A stretch of DNA of 5,202 nucleotides from an uncultured Clostridia bacterium. GTDB taxonomy: Bacteria > Bacillota > Clostridia > UBA1381. Made by a program: the position numbers and the translations under genes. Where the stretch lies: contig CAJTUY010000072.1 of NCBI GenBank assembly GCA_910579415.1, positions 1-5,202 on the forward strand, written 5' to 3'. The notes beneath the pieces were generated by a model. It searched no databases and was not told the DNA's origin. It saw nothing but the letters and a program-made list of their open reading frames with translations. This document shows positions 1 through 5,202 of the stretch, piece by piece (the first letter of the stretch is position 1; every line of letters begins with the position of its first letter).

Positions 1-226
1 GTATGCGATAAGGTATACCTGATTTATTATGAAGAAAAAAACCTGAGCCTATTACTTTTAAATAGCAATCAAAACCGCTTCTCTTGTCAGTCAAACTTAC
101 ATTTTCAATATTCAGCTTATCGGAAACGGTATAAAGCTCATGCTCCCCAAGTTCATTAGCCGCCAACATGAGCATTAAATCATCACCCAGATTATGGTCA
201 ATATAACCGTCAATCAGTATTTTCAT
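1..226 (-). CDS. Polysaccharide pyruvyl transferase family protein, N-terminal part (cut by left window edge)
   Basis: The minus-strand reading frame opens with ATG at 226-224 and stays open for 75 codons to the window edge, so only the N-terminus is visible. The start MKILIDGYIDHNLGDDLML resembles the N-terminus of the polysaccharide pyruvyl transferase (WcaK/CsaB-like) family, where a short beta strand leads into an asparagine- and glycine-rich N-x-GDD/GDE loop. The segment KVIGSGFF (residues 57-64) fits the family's next strand and its 'IGGS' loop. Members transfer pyruvate from phosphoenolpyruvate onto sugars of cell-wall or exopolysaccharides as ketals, in the cytoplasm before export. 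The gene is translationally coupled to the upstream glycosyltransferase: its ATG shares one base with that gene's TGA, and a strong ribosome site lies inside that gene. The family call rests on a short segment. The donor and acceptor cannot be seen, and some members of the family are not proven pyruvyl transferases. Confidence 0.72.
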   Translation of the reverse strand, partial: MKILIDGYIDHNLGDDLMLMLAANELGEHELYTVSDKLNIENVSLTDKRSGFDCYLKVIGSGFFLHNKSGIPYRI

Positions 227-1185
227 CAATTCCACCTCCTGCTGTAAGCCTTTGCCAAAAGCTTCTTTACACTTAACGGCAGAATACGTACCGCCGCAAG
301 AAATATTCTATGCTTTATATCAATATTTCTTAAAACGGCATTAGTAACGCACTTCTTAAAAAACTGTCCACATAAAATTTCATCTGCGCTGTCGGCACAA
401 AATCCGATGTTGTACAGAAGCACCATTGATGCCGTATATGATACAGCCTTCGCCGTTTTCTTATCAGCATTTGAAATATAATCATAAAAAAGCTTATATA
501 TCCCCTCTAATCTCATTTTATAGTCGGAATGAAAATGGCTGCTATCATTCTGATAATAATTATAATACGCTTTTCCTATAAAACTGATTTTTTTCAGATT
601 TTCTATAAGATACATATTGAACAGCAAATCCTCTGAAAAATATTTACGTGTATCACAAAAGCATATGCCGCTGCTTTCAAGCACTTCACGCTTTATAAGC
701 TTATTACAGACCTCATAGCTATGACGGCAGCACGCAAAATATTTATCCGTATATCTACCCGTATCGGTTATTTCAACAGTACCGTCAACAGCTTCAAGCT
801 GTATAACTTTTCTTCCGTCAGGAAAAATATCGCATATATTACACTGCACAATATCCGCACCCGTTTCTTTTGCGCGTTCTGACATTACAAGAAGCATATC
901 CTTTTCAATCGTGTCATCTGCGTCAACAAAGGCTATATACTCGCCCGAAGCGGCCTCTATACCTGCATTTCTCGCAAAGCCCTGCCCCATATTTCCCTGT
1001 GTAATAATATGTATACGCTCATCGCCGATACTGCGGATAATACTATTTGTACTGTCAGCAGAGCCGTCGTCCACAACAATTATTTCAATATTTCTGAGCG
1101 ATTGCTCCGATATACTCTTTATACAGCGTTCTATTGTCGCTTCACCGTTAAATACAGGCACAATGACGCTTACCGCAATATCCAT
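226..1185 (-). CDS. Family 2 glycosyltransferase (GT-A fold), 319 aa
   Basis: Probable cytoplasmic or membrane-associated enzyme that moves a sugar from a nucleotide-sugar donor to a growing glycan. The GT2 nucleotide-binding core is clear: VSVIVPVFNG (residues 5-14), VVDDGS (37-42), and the metal-binding DxD motif in FVDADD (86-91). Further along are CNKLIKREVLE (160-170), matching the usual 'WNKLYRRE' block, and the acidic SEDLLF motif (184-189) that supplies the likely catalytic base, then an aromatic YYNYYQNDSS stretch (207-216) common in capsule/EPS GT2 enzymes. The C-terminal 100 residues are helical with a basic tail (KKLLAKAYSRRWN), possibly contacting the membrane. The length is normal for the family. 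The ATG at 1185 is supported by a GGGAG ribosome site at 1193-1197 and by the promoter just upstream. The gene heads a minus-strand unit with the pyruvyl transferase downstream. Donor sugar, linkage and acceptor cannot be read from the sequence. Confidence 0.93.
   Translation of the reverse strand: MDIAVSVIVPVFNGEATIERCIKSISEQSLRNIEIIVVDDGSADSTNSIIRSIGDERIHIITQGNMGQGFARNAGIEAASGEYIAFVDADDTIEKDMLLVMSERAKETGADIVQCNICDIFPDGRKVIQLEAVDGTVEITDTGRYTDKYFACCRHSYEVCNKLIKREVLESSGICFCDTRKYFSEDLLFNMYLIENLKKISFIGKAYYNYYQNDSSHFHSDYKMRLEGIYKLFYDYISNADKKTAKAVSYTASMVLLYNIGFCADSADEILCGQFFKKCVTNAVLRNIDIKHRIFLAAVRILPLSVKKLLAKAYSRRWN
231..240 (-). promoter_or_regulatory. Strong ribosome binding site for the pyruvyl transferase, inside the glycosyltransferase gene
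   Basis: On the minus strand the sequence is AGGAGGTGGA, a near-perfect anti-16S match, with AGGAGG ending 8 bases before the ATG at 226. The same bases encode the last Arg-Arg-Trp of the glycosyltransferase. Together with the TGATG stop/start overlap this fixes the start of the left-edge gene and implies coupled translation of the pair. Confidence 0.85.
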
Positions 1186-1215
1186 GACTGTTCTCCCTTC
1201 CTTTATAATACCTAC

Positions 1216-1244
1216 ATACTACCACAAATCCGTTTTTTTGTAAA
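1216..1244 (-). promoter_or_regulatory. Predicted sigma-A-type promoter for the minus-strand glycosyltransferase operon
   Basis: Read on the minus strand: a -35 of TTTACA (1239-1244, five of six to TTGACA), a 17-bp spacer, and a -10 of TAGTAT (1216-1221, four of six to TATAAT) preceded by TGG, an extended -10 element. Predicted initiation is near 1209, giving a leader of about 24 nt before the ATG at 1185 with the ribosome site inside it. Its -35 lies only 9 bp from the -35 of the opposing promoter. This is consensus matching only; no start site has been mapped. Confidence 0.6.
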
Positions 1245-1252
1245 TACTTACG

Positions 1253-1265
1253 ATTGACTGACAAT
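1253..1265. repeat. Short imperfect palindrome between the divergent promoters (possible operator)
   Basis: ATTGACTGACAAT matches its own reverse complement at 10 of 13 positions, with intact ATTG/CAAT ends. It covers the -35 of the plus-strand promoter (1254-1259) and begins 9 bp from the -35 of the minus-strand promoter. A dimeric regulator bound here could affect both arms, but a palindrome this short arises easily by chance in AT-rich DNA. Confidence 0.25.
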
Positions 1266-1282
1266 TAAATCTATGCTATACT
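1254..1282 (+). promoter_or_regulatory. Predicted strong sigma-A-type promoter for the glycosyltransferase-flippase operon
   Basis: A -35 of TTGACT (1254-1259, five of six), a 17-bp spacer, and a -10 of TATACT (1277-1282, five of six) preceded by TGC (1274-1276), an extended -10 element. Predicted initiation is near 1289, giving a leader of about 30 nt that carries the ribosome site AGGGAGG (1303-1309), 9 bases before the ATG at 1319. Of the two divergent promoters this is the closer to consensus. Prediction from sequence only. Confidence 0.75.
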
Positions 1283-1318
1283 GATAATGGAATATTATGC
1301 AAAGGGAGGCGCGCGGAT

Positions 1319-2371
1319 ATGAACCCAAAATTAAGTATTATTGTACCCGTTTACAATGTGCGGGATTATCTTGAAACATGTGTTAACAGTATCCTTGTGC
1401 AAACCTTTACAGATTTTGAGCTTATACTCGTAGATGACGGTTCAACAGACGGCAGCGGCGAAATGTGCGATAAATTTGCTTTGCATGACAGCAGAATATC
1501 TGTTATTCATAAAGAAAACGGCGGCGTGGTAAGCGCTCGCAAAACAGGCATTCAGGCAGCGCGCGGCAAATATGCCGGATATGTGGACGGTGACGACTGG
1601 ATTGAAAAAAACATGTATGAGGAAATGACTCTTTATATGGATAAATACAGCTGTGACCTTGTAATGTGCGATGTTGAACATAACACAGCCTCCCGACCGC
1701 TTTCAACAGGCGGAATACAACCCGGTATTTCAGGCGGATACTATGACAGACAAAGACTTGAAAGTGAAATTTTTCCGAGAATGATTTATGCCGGCGAATT
1801 TTACAAGTTCGGTGTATATCCTGTAATATGGAATAAGCTGTACCGCCGCGAAAAGCTTATTAAATTTCAGCTTGATGTATGTGACATCATTAACACAGGC
1901 GAAGATGCCGCGTGTGTATATCCTTATATTTACAGTTCAGATAGCCTGTATTTTATGGAAAACAACTCGCTGTATCATTACAGACATTCAAGAAATCAAA
2001 TGACAGCCGCCTTTGACAATACTCATTTTGAGCGGTTTAAATCACTGTACAGATTTTTTACTATGTCGGATTTGGCTCTTTCCCCATACTCGGGACAGCT
2101 TGATTACTATTACGCATATCTGACAAAGGTATCAATAAGCAACGAATTACGCAAAGCAAATTATGCGTCTTTCTCCAAAAAGCTTAAGGCTATCAGGGAA
2201 ATATGCGCATTCGCTGTGGACAAAGGCTTTACCGACAGCTTAACACTCCCGTCGTTCACTCACAGAATATATTTTAAGCTCGTACGAAAAAAATGCGCTT
2301 TCCTGCTTGCGTCAGGTATTATTTTAACACGCGGTGTTCAAAGGATTTTGGGTGGCAGAAATGAGAAATAA
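1319..2371 (+). CDS. Family 2 glycosyltransferase (GT-A fold), 350 aa
   Basis: Probable nucleotide-sugar-dependent glycosyltransferase of the capsule/EPS type. The N-terminal GT-A domain shows KLSIIVPVYNV (residues 4-14), LVDDGSTDGSG (37-47), the GGVVSAR block (68-74) and the metal-binding YVDGDDW (88-94). The second half of the domain carries VIWNKLYRRE (169-178), the acidic TGEDA motif (193-197) with the likely catalytic base, and LYHYRHSRNQMT (218-229). The remaining 120 residues are helical with a basic, partly hydrophobic tail that could lie on the membrane. The start is supported by AGGGAGG at 1303-1309 and the promoter upstream. It is the first gene of the plus-strand unit and overlaps the flippase by 11 bases. 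It shares the family fold with the divergent glycosyltransferase (226-1185), but differs clearly outside the motifs, so the two probably act at different glycan steps. Sugar specificity cannot be assigned. Confidence 0.94.
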   Translation: MNPKLSIIVPVYNVRDYLETCVNSILVQTFTDFELILVDDGSTDGSGEMCDKFALHDSRISVIHKENGGVVSARKTGIQAARGKYAGYVDGDDWIEKNMYEEMTLYMDKYSCDLVMCDVEHNTASRPLSTGGIQPGISGGYYDRQRLESEIFPRMIYAGEFYKFGVYPVIWNKLYRREKLIKFQLDVCDIINTGEDAACVYPYIYSSDSLYFMENNSLYHYRHSRNQMTAAFDNTHFERFKSLYRFFTMSDLALSPYSGQLDYYYAYLTKVSISNELRKANYASFSKKLKAIREICAFAVDKGFTDSLTLPSFTHRIYFKLVRKKCAFLLASGIILTRGVQRILGGRNEK

Positions 2372-3863
2372 TTTGAAATCAGGTCTCTTATTTTCGTATG
2401 CCGCAATTTTTATACAAAGTGCTGTAAGTCTTATATATACTCCTGTTCTGCTTCGCCTTTTGGGAGGACAGGACTACGGTCTTTTACAGCTTGCCGTATC
2501 AACAATTGCAAACCTGTCTGTTCTCAGCTTCGGTTTTACAGGTTCTTACATGAGGTTTTACGCCCCGTACCGCGCAAATAAAGATTTTAATTCAGCGGCA
2601 AAGCTTAACGGAATGTTTCTGCTTATTTTCCTTACGGCATCATTTTTATCACTGATTGCCGGAGGTATCATAACCGCCAACACACACCTCATATTTTCAC
2701 GTTCAATGACAGCTTCGCAGACGGTCGCATTAAAGATGCTGCTTGCTGTGATGACGGTTAATATGGCTCTCACCTTCCCTTCTAATGTCTTTGATGTATA
2801 CATAGCTTCGCAGGAGCGGTTTTCGTTTCAAAAGCTTATTATAATAATATCATCACTGCTTACTCCCATAATAACGCTTCCTCTTTTACTTCACGATTTC
2901 GGAAGCATAGCCGCCGCAGTTTGTATGACAGCTGTTACTTTTCTGAAACTGATTATAAACGCATTATACTGCATTAAGCATCTTAGAATGCGGTTTATTT
3001 TCAGTTTTGACAGCACGCTTTTTAAAGAACTTTCCGTATTTTCGTTTTTTATATTTTTGAACATAATAAGCGACCAGATTAACTGGAATGTTGATAAAAC
3101 AATACTTGGTATATTTAAAGGGTCTGAAAGTGTAACACGCTACTCAATCGGTTCACAGCTTAACGGTTATTTCCTCAGCATTTCATACGCGCTTTGCACT
3201 CTGCTTACTCCGAGAGCGCATACGCTTGTTGCAGAAGGTCATGACAGTGCTTCCCTGACTCGTTTTTTTACACGTTTCGGAAAGGCTCAGTTTATTATAA
3301 TGTCGTACATTTTTATAATGCTCATCACGACAGGCAGACCGTTTATCCGTCTGTGGTCGGGACTTCAGAGCGACATTCCGTACTTTACCGCACTGATTTT
3401 AACCGGTCCGATACTGATAACATCGGCTCAGTCAATCGGCATTGAAATTCAGCGTGCAAAGGATTTACACCGTTTCCGTTCTGTTCTATATATTTTAATA
3501 GCGGCTGTAAATATCATTATCAGTATTCCTCTATGTGTTAAATTCGGCGAAATCGGCTGCGCATTAGGTACATGTATCGGTCTTACATTCGGAAATGTTA
3601 TTATAATGAATATATATTATCATAAACGCGTGGGACTTGATATTAAATATTTCTGGCGCAATGTATTTGCTGTTCTTCCGTCATTTATACCATGTATTGC
3701 TTTAATTTGCCTTCTGCGGTACTTACCGCTTAACGGAATAGCGTACATAATTTCATGCACGGCAGCTGTTACGGCTGTATATATAGTATCGGTTTATTTT
3801 ATCGGTCTTTCCAAAAGCGAAAGATGCGCCGTTAAAAACATTTTATCAAAAAATGAGCGTTAA
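2361..3863 (+). CDS. Wzx-like polysaccharide/oligosaccharide-lipid flippase (MOP superfamily), 500 aa
   Basis: Integral membrane protein predicted to move lipid-linked saccharides from the inner to the outer face of the cytoplasmic membrane. I count about 14 hydrophobic helices, near residues 8-28, 41-61, 84-107, 122-142, 158-178, 181-203, 223-240, 265-284, 309-329, 342-362, 374-393, 396-418, 434-453 and 459-482, the number and length usual for Wzx/PST-type transporters. Family-like blocks are YTPVLLRLLGGQDYGLLQL in helices 1-2 and DQINWNVDKTILG (238-250) before helix 8. Position beside glycosyltransferases supports polysaccharide export over drug efflux (MATE) or MurJ function. I chose ATG 2361: GGGTGG (2350-2355) precedes it, and the short overlap with the upstream gene suggests coupling. 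A GTG at 2334 would add nine residues (MFKGFWVAE) without an evident ribosome site. The stop codon sits in the loop of the shared terminator. Substrate unknown. Confidence 0.9.
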   Translation: MRNNLKSGLLFSYAAIFIQSAVSLIYTPVLLRLLGGQDYGLLQLAVSTIANLSVLSFGFTGSYMRFYAPYRANKDFNSAAKLNGMFLLIFLTASFLSLIAGGIITANTHLIFSRSMTASQTVALKMLLAVMTVNMALTFPSNVFDVYIASQERFSFQKLIIIISSLLTPIITLPLLLHDFGSIAAAVCMTAVTFLKLIINALYCIKHLRMRFIFSFDSTLFKELSVFSFFIFLNIISDQINWNVDKTILGIFKGSESVTRYSIGSQLNGYFLSISYALCTLLTPRAHTLVAEGHDSASLTRFFTRFGKAQFIIMSYIFIMLITTGRPFIRLWSGLQSDIPYFTALILTGPILITSAQSIGIEIQRAKDLHRFRSVLYILIAAVNIIISIPLCVKFGEIGCALGTCIGLTFGNVIIMNIYYHKRVGLDIKYFWRNVFAVLPSFIPCIALICLLRYLPLNGIAYIISCTAAVTAVYIVSVYFIGLSKSERCAVKNILSKNER

Positions 3864-3875
3864 ACGCTCATTTTT
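3849..3875. terminator. Bidirectional intrinsic terminator between the flippase and hydE
   Basis: An 11-bp perfect inverted repeat, AAAAATGAGCG (3849-3859) and CGCTCATTTTT (3865-3875), flanks a 5-base TTAAA loop. The GC-containing stem is followed by a T run on the plus strand (3871-3875) and by a T run on the minus strand (complement of 3848-3853), so it can end transcription from both sides. The flippase TAA (3861-3863) lies in the loop, and the hydE stop begins two bases beyond the right arm. Confidence 0.9.
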
Positions 3876-3876
3876 A

Positions 3877-4893
3877 TTATTTCATTAAAGAATCGCCGCG
3901 TCCCATATCCATAATATATCCTGCATTTTCAATTCGTCTTTTCAGACATTCTATACACTGAGCCGCTTCATCTCCCGTACAAATTTTATTATCATACAGC
4001 GCATAGTCGGCTCTTACGCTTACGGGCGATAAATTAGGCATTACAACATTCGCGCCTGCCGAAAAACCCTTTTCTCTGCCATTCGGGTCAATTGTCCCAA
4101 GAGCTGTTGTTGACGGTAAAAGCACTTTCGGCAGCATCAGACGTACCAATGCAAGCATTGTAAGCGTAAGATTAAGCGTGCCTCCCTTTTCATCTTTAAA
4201 TACACTGTCACAGTGTGGTATAAAAGGACCTATTCCAACCATATGCGGCTGTAAATCCTTAATAAAAAGCAAATCTTCCGCAAGTGTTTCGCTTGTCTGA
4301 TACGGCGAACCGACCATAAATCCTGCGCCGACCTGAAAACCCAGCTCACGCAGCGTATATAAGCACTGTTTACGGTTTTCAAGCAACATTTCCTGAGGGT
4401 GAAGCCTTTTATAATGCATTTCATTTGCTGTTTCATGGCGCAAAAGATATCTGTCAGCGCCTGCTTCACGATATTTTTTATAACTCTCTTTTGATTTTTC
4501 ACCAATCGAAAGCGTAACAGCACAGTCCGGATACCGTGTTTTTATTTTACTTATAACCGAACAAATCTTTTCATCCGTAAAATACGCGTCCTCACCGCCC
4601 TGAAGAACATATGTTCTGAAACCAAGCTTATATCCCTCGTCACAGCACGAGAGAATTTCTTCTTCTGTAAGCCTGTAACGGTGTACATTTTTATTCCCTG
4701 CGCGTATACCACAGTAATAACAGTTATTTTTACAGTAGTTTGTAAATTCAATAAGACCGCGCACAAATATATTTTTACCGTAACAGGTGTCACATACTGT
4801 GCGTGCTTCCTTCAAAAGTTCGTCAGACGGTATAAATCTGTTTTGTTCTATAATTTGCGAAAGTTCACTTTTCGTCATTGACTGTATATTCAT
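3877..4893 (-). CDS. hydE: [FeFe]-hydrogenase H-cluster maturase HydE (radical SAM), 338 aa
   Basis: Cytoplasmic radical SAM enzyme that works with HydF and HydG to build the diiron subcluster of [FeFe]-hydrogenase; in known systems it helps make the dithiolate bridge from the HydG-derived iron complex. The SAM cluster motif CX3CX2C is C54, C58 and C61 (YCKNNCYYCGIR). Other HydE signatures are VLQGGEDAYFTD (96-107, with the GGE SAM-binding block at 99-101), DRYLLRHETA (147-156), GFMVGSP (191-197), GIGPFIPH (220-227), TTALGTI (262-268) and GANVVMPNLSP (280-290). C305, C313 and C316 form the CX7CX2C motif that binds a second, non-essential cluster in some HydE proteins. Length is near the typical 350 or so. 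I use ATG 4893 because GGAGGAG lies 6 bases upstream; an in-frame ATG at 4941 falls in the -35 element and would add 16 unconserved residues. BioB, PylB and HydG are less likely given these motifs. Confidence 0.95.
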   Translation of the reverse strand: MNIQSMTKSELSQIIEQNRFIPSDELLKEARTVCDTCYGKNIFVRGLIEFTNYCKNNCYYCGIRAGNKNVHRYRLTEEEILSCCDEGYKLGFRTYVLQGGEDAYFTDEKICSVISKIKTRYPDCAVTLSIGEKSKESYKKYREAGADRYLLRHETANEMHYKRLHPQEMLLENRKQCLYTLRELGFQVGAGFMVGSPYQTSETLAEDLLFIKDLQPHMVGIGPFIPHCDSVFKDEKGGTLNLTLTMLALVRLMLPKVLLPSTTALGTIDPNGREKGFSAGANVVMPNLSPVSVRADYALYDNKICTGDEAAQCIECLKRRIENAGYIMDMGRGDSLMK

Positions 4894-4899
4894 ATTTTT

Positions 4900-4906
4900 C
4901 TCCTCC
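4900..4906 (-). promoter_or_regulatory. Ribosome binding site that fixes the hydE start
   Basis: The minus strand reads GGAGGAG, followed by six A/T-rich bases and the ATG at 4893-4891. No comparable site precedes the longer in-frame start at 4941. The site lies at the predicted transcription start, so the hydE leader would be very short. Confidence 0.85.
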
Positions 4907-4912
4907 GATATT

Positions 4913-4941
4913 ATTATAATACCCAAAATAAATTTTGGCAA
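4913..4941 (-). promoter_or_regulatory. Predicted sigma-A-type promoter of hydE
   Basis: On the minus strand there is a -35 of TTGCCA (4936-4941, five of six), a 17-bp spacer, and a perfect -10 of TATAAT (4913-4918). Predicted initiation is near 4906, only about 13 nt ahead of the hydE ATG. The promoter starts three bases beyond the T-run end of the preceding gene's terminator, which argues that hydE is transcribed on its own. Confidence 0.75.
4923..4938. repeat. Inverted repeat in the hydE promoter spacer (candidate operator)
   Basis: CCAAAA (4923-4928) and TTTTGG (4933-4938) form a perfect 6-bp inverted repeat around a 4-base TAAA centre. It overlaps the inner half of the -35 and fills most of the -35/-10 spacer, where a bound protein would block RNA polymerase. 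It lacks the T run of a terminator and lies upstream of the predicted transcript, so a DNA site is more plausible than an RNA hairpin. It does not match the TTGTTAA-N4-TTAACAA form of a Rex site. The regulator is unknown and chance is possible. Confidence 0.4.
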
Positions 4942-4943
4942 GT

Positions 4944-4967
4944 AAAAAGGGCCGATAATCAGCCCTT
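4944..4967 (-). terminator. Intrinsic terminator of the metallophosphoesterase gene
   Basis: Read on the minus strand, AAGGGCTGA pairs with TCGGCCCTT (9 bp, including one G-U pair) around a 3-base TTA loop, followed directly by a T run (complement of 4944-4948). The gene's TAA stop (4968-4966) overlaps the base of the stem. It separates this gene's transcript from hydE. Confidence 0.88.
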
Positions 4968-5202
4968 AATCAATATAAAATTCGTCTATACAATCAGGTC
5001 CGGCAATAATCTTACGTTCAACAAAAAGATTTAATTCTTCATTTGAGGACACAGACCATTTTACAAGCGCAATTTTTCTGTTATTTATTTCTATGCCTGT
5101 TATACTGCGCGGATGAACACAGCTTCCATCGTTAAAATACAAACCCGTACCGGGCTTAGGATATGCAGGACGGTGCGTGTGACCCGCTATAAGCATTACC
5201 TG
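4966..5202 (-). CDS. Metallophosphoesterase (calcineurin-like), C-terminal part (cut by right window edge)
   Basis: Seventy-eight residues of the C-terminus are visible; the frame stays open to the window edge, so the ATG at 5196 is an internal methionine rather than the start. The visible protein opens QVMLIAGHTHRP. The hydrophobic strand followed by GHTH is the last metal-binding motif of the calcineurin-like fold, whose two histidines help hold the dinuclear metal centre. YFNDGSCVHPRSITGIEI follows, matching the 'N-x-GS/C' closing strands of such enzymes, and then an ordinary beta-strand tail (ALVKW) ending DEFYID. These enzymes hydrolyse phosphomono- or diesters; the N-terminal motifs that would narrow the substrate (DxH, GD, GNHD) lie outside the window. 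Its own terminator overlaps the stop codon, so it is probably not co-transcribed with hydE, and no functional link is evident. Confidence 0.85.
   Translation of the reverse strand, partial: QVMLIAGHTHRPAYPKPGTGLYFNDGSCVHPRSITGIEINNRKIALVKWSVSSNEELNLFVERKIIAGPDCIDEFYID

Noticed and set aside
911..1257. Two plus-strand open frames (82 and 110 codons) opposite the N-terminal part of the minus-strand glycosyltransferase
   Set aside because: They lie antisense to a clearly conserved GT2 domain, have no good ribosome site and no recognisable protein features.
1284..1298. ATAAT/ATTAT inverted repeat around the predicted plus-strand transcription start
   Set aside because: Only five A/T pairs in an AT-rich leader; too weak to claim as an operator or RNA structure.
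1442..1706. Two minus-strand open frames opposite the plus-strand glycosyltransferase
   Set aside because: They are antisense shadows of conserved GT2 motifs, with Cys/His-rich unstructured translations and no start signals.
2334..2360. GTG start for the flippase, nine residues longer
   Set aside because: No evident ribosome site precedes it, whereas ATG 2361 has GGGTGG at a suitable distance and a typical short operon overlap.
2558..2803. Minus-strand open frame of 81 codons within the flippase
   Set aside because: It is antisense to conserved membrane helices, with no ribosome site or family resemblance.
4230..4881. Three open frames inside hydE (two minus strand in another frame, one plus strand)
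   Set aside because: They overlap the conserved HydE radical SAM core, which fully explains the region; their translations look like out-of-frame coding sequence.
4894..4941. A 16-residue N-terminal extension of HydE from the ATG at 4941
   Set aside because: The extension would be encoded by the predicted promoter, lacks a ribosome site, and is not needed for the family's N-terminus; GGAGGAG points to the ATG at 4893.
1..5202. Possibility of a defence island, CRISPR, mobile element or phage-related system
   Set aside because: All coding space is explained by polysaccharide genes, hydE and a metallophosphoesterase; I found no direct-repeat array, transposase, integrase or terminal repeats.

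Overview
The window looks like a piece of chromosome from a low-to-moderate GC anaerobic Firmicute, most likely a gut or rumen Clostridia. This is an inference from the AT-rich coding sequence, the strong Shine-Dalgarno sites (AGGAGG/GGAGG type), the compact sigma-A-like promoters, and a gene for HydE, a maturase of [FeFe]-hydrogenase found in hydrogen-metabolising anaerobes. The species cannot be named from the sequence.

The left three quarters (1-3863) is a surface-polysaccharide locus in two divergent arms. The minus-strand arm has a family-2 glycosyltransferase (226-1185) followed, with a one-base stop/start overlap, by the N-terminal part of a probable polysaccharide pyruvyl transferase that runs off the left edge. 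The plus-strand arm has a second family-2 glycosyltransferase (1319-2371), overlapping by 11 bases with a 14-helix Wzx/MOP-type flippase (2361-3863). The arms diverge from a 133-bp intergenic region with two back-to-back promoters, both with 17-bp spacers and extended -10 elements. The simplest reading is that the glycosyltransferases add sugars to a lipid-linked glycan, the pyruvyl transferase may decorate it with pyruvate ketals, and the flippase carries it across the membrane. No polymerase, initiating sugar-phosphate transferase or chain-length regulator lies in the window.

The right quarter (3877-5202) is unrelated housekeeping/metabolic DNA on the minus strand. hydE is complete and converges on the flippase, and the two share a bidirectional terminator. 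Upstream of it lies the C-terminal end of a metallophosphoesterase that runs off the right edge and has its own terminator. hydE has its own well-matched promoter packed between that terminator and its start codon, so it is probably a single-gene transcription unit. hydF and hydG are not in the window.

There is no gene-free stretch over 300 bases. I saw no tRNA, rRNA, CRISPR, insertion sequence or attachment site, and nothing I can honestly call a new system. The points most worth a second look are the divergent promoter region, the inverted repeat inside the hydE promoter, and the second-cluster cysteine motif in HydE.
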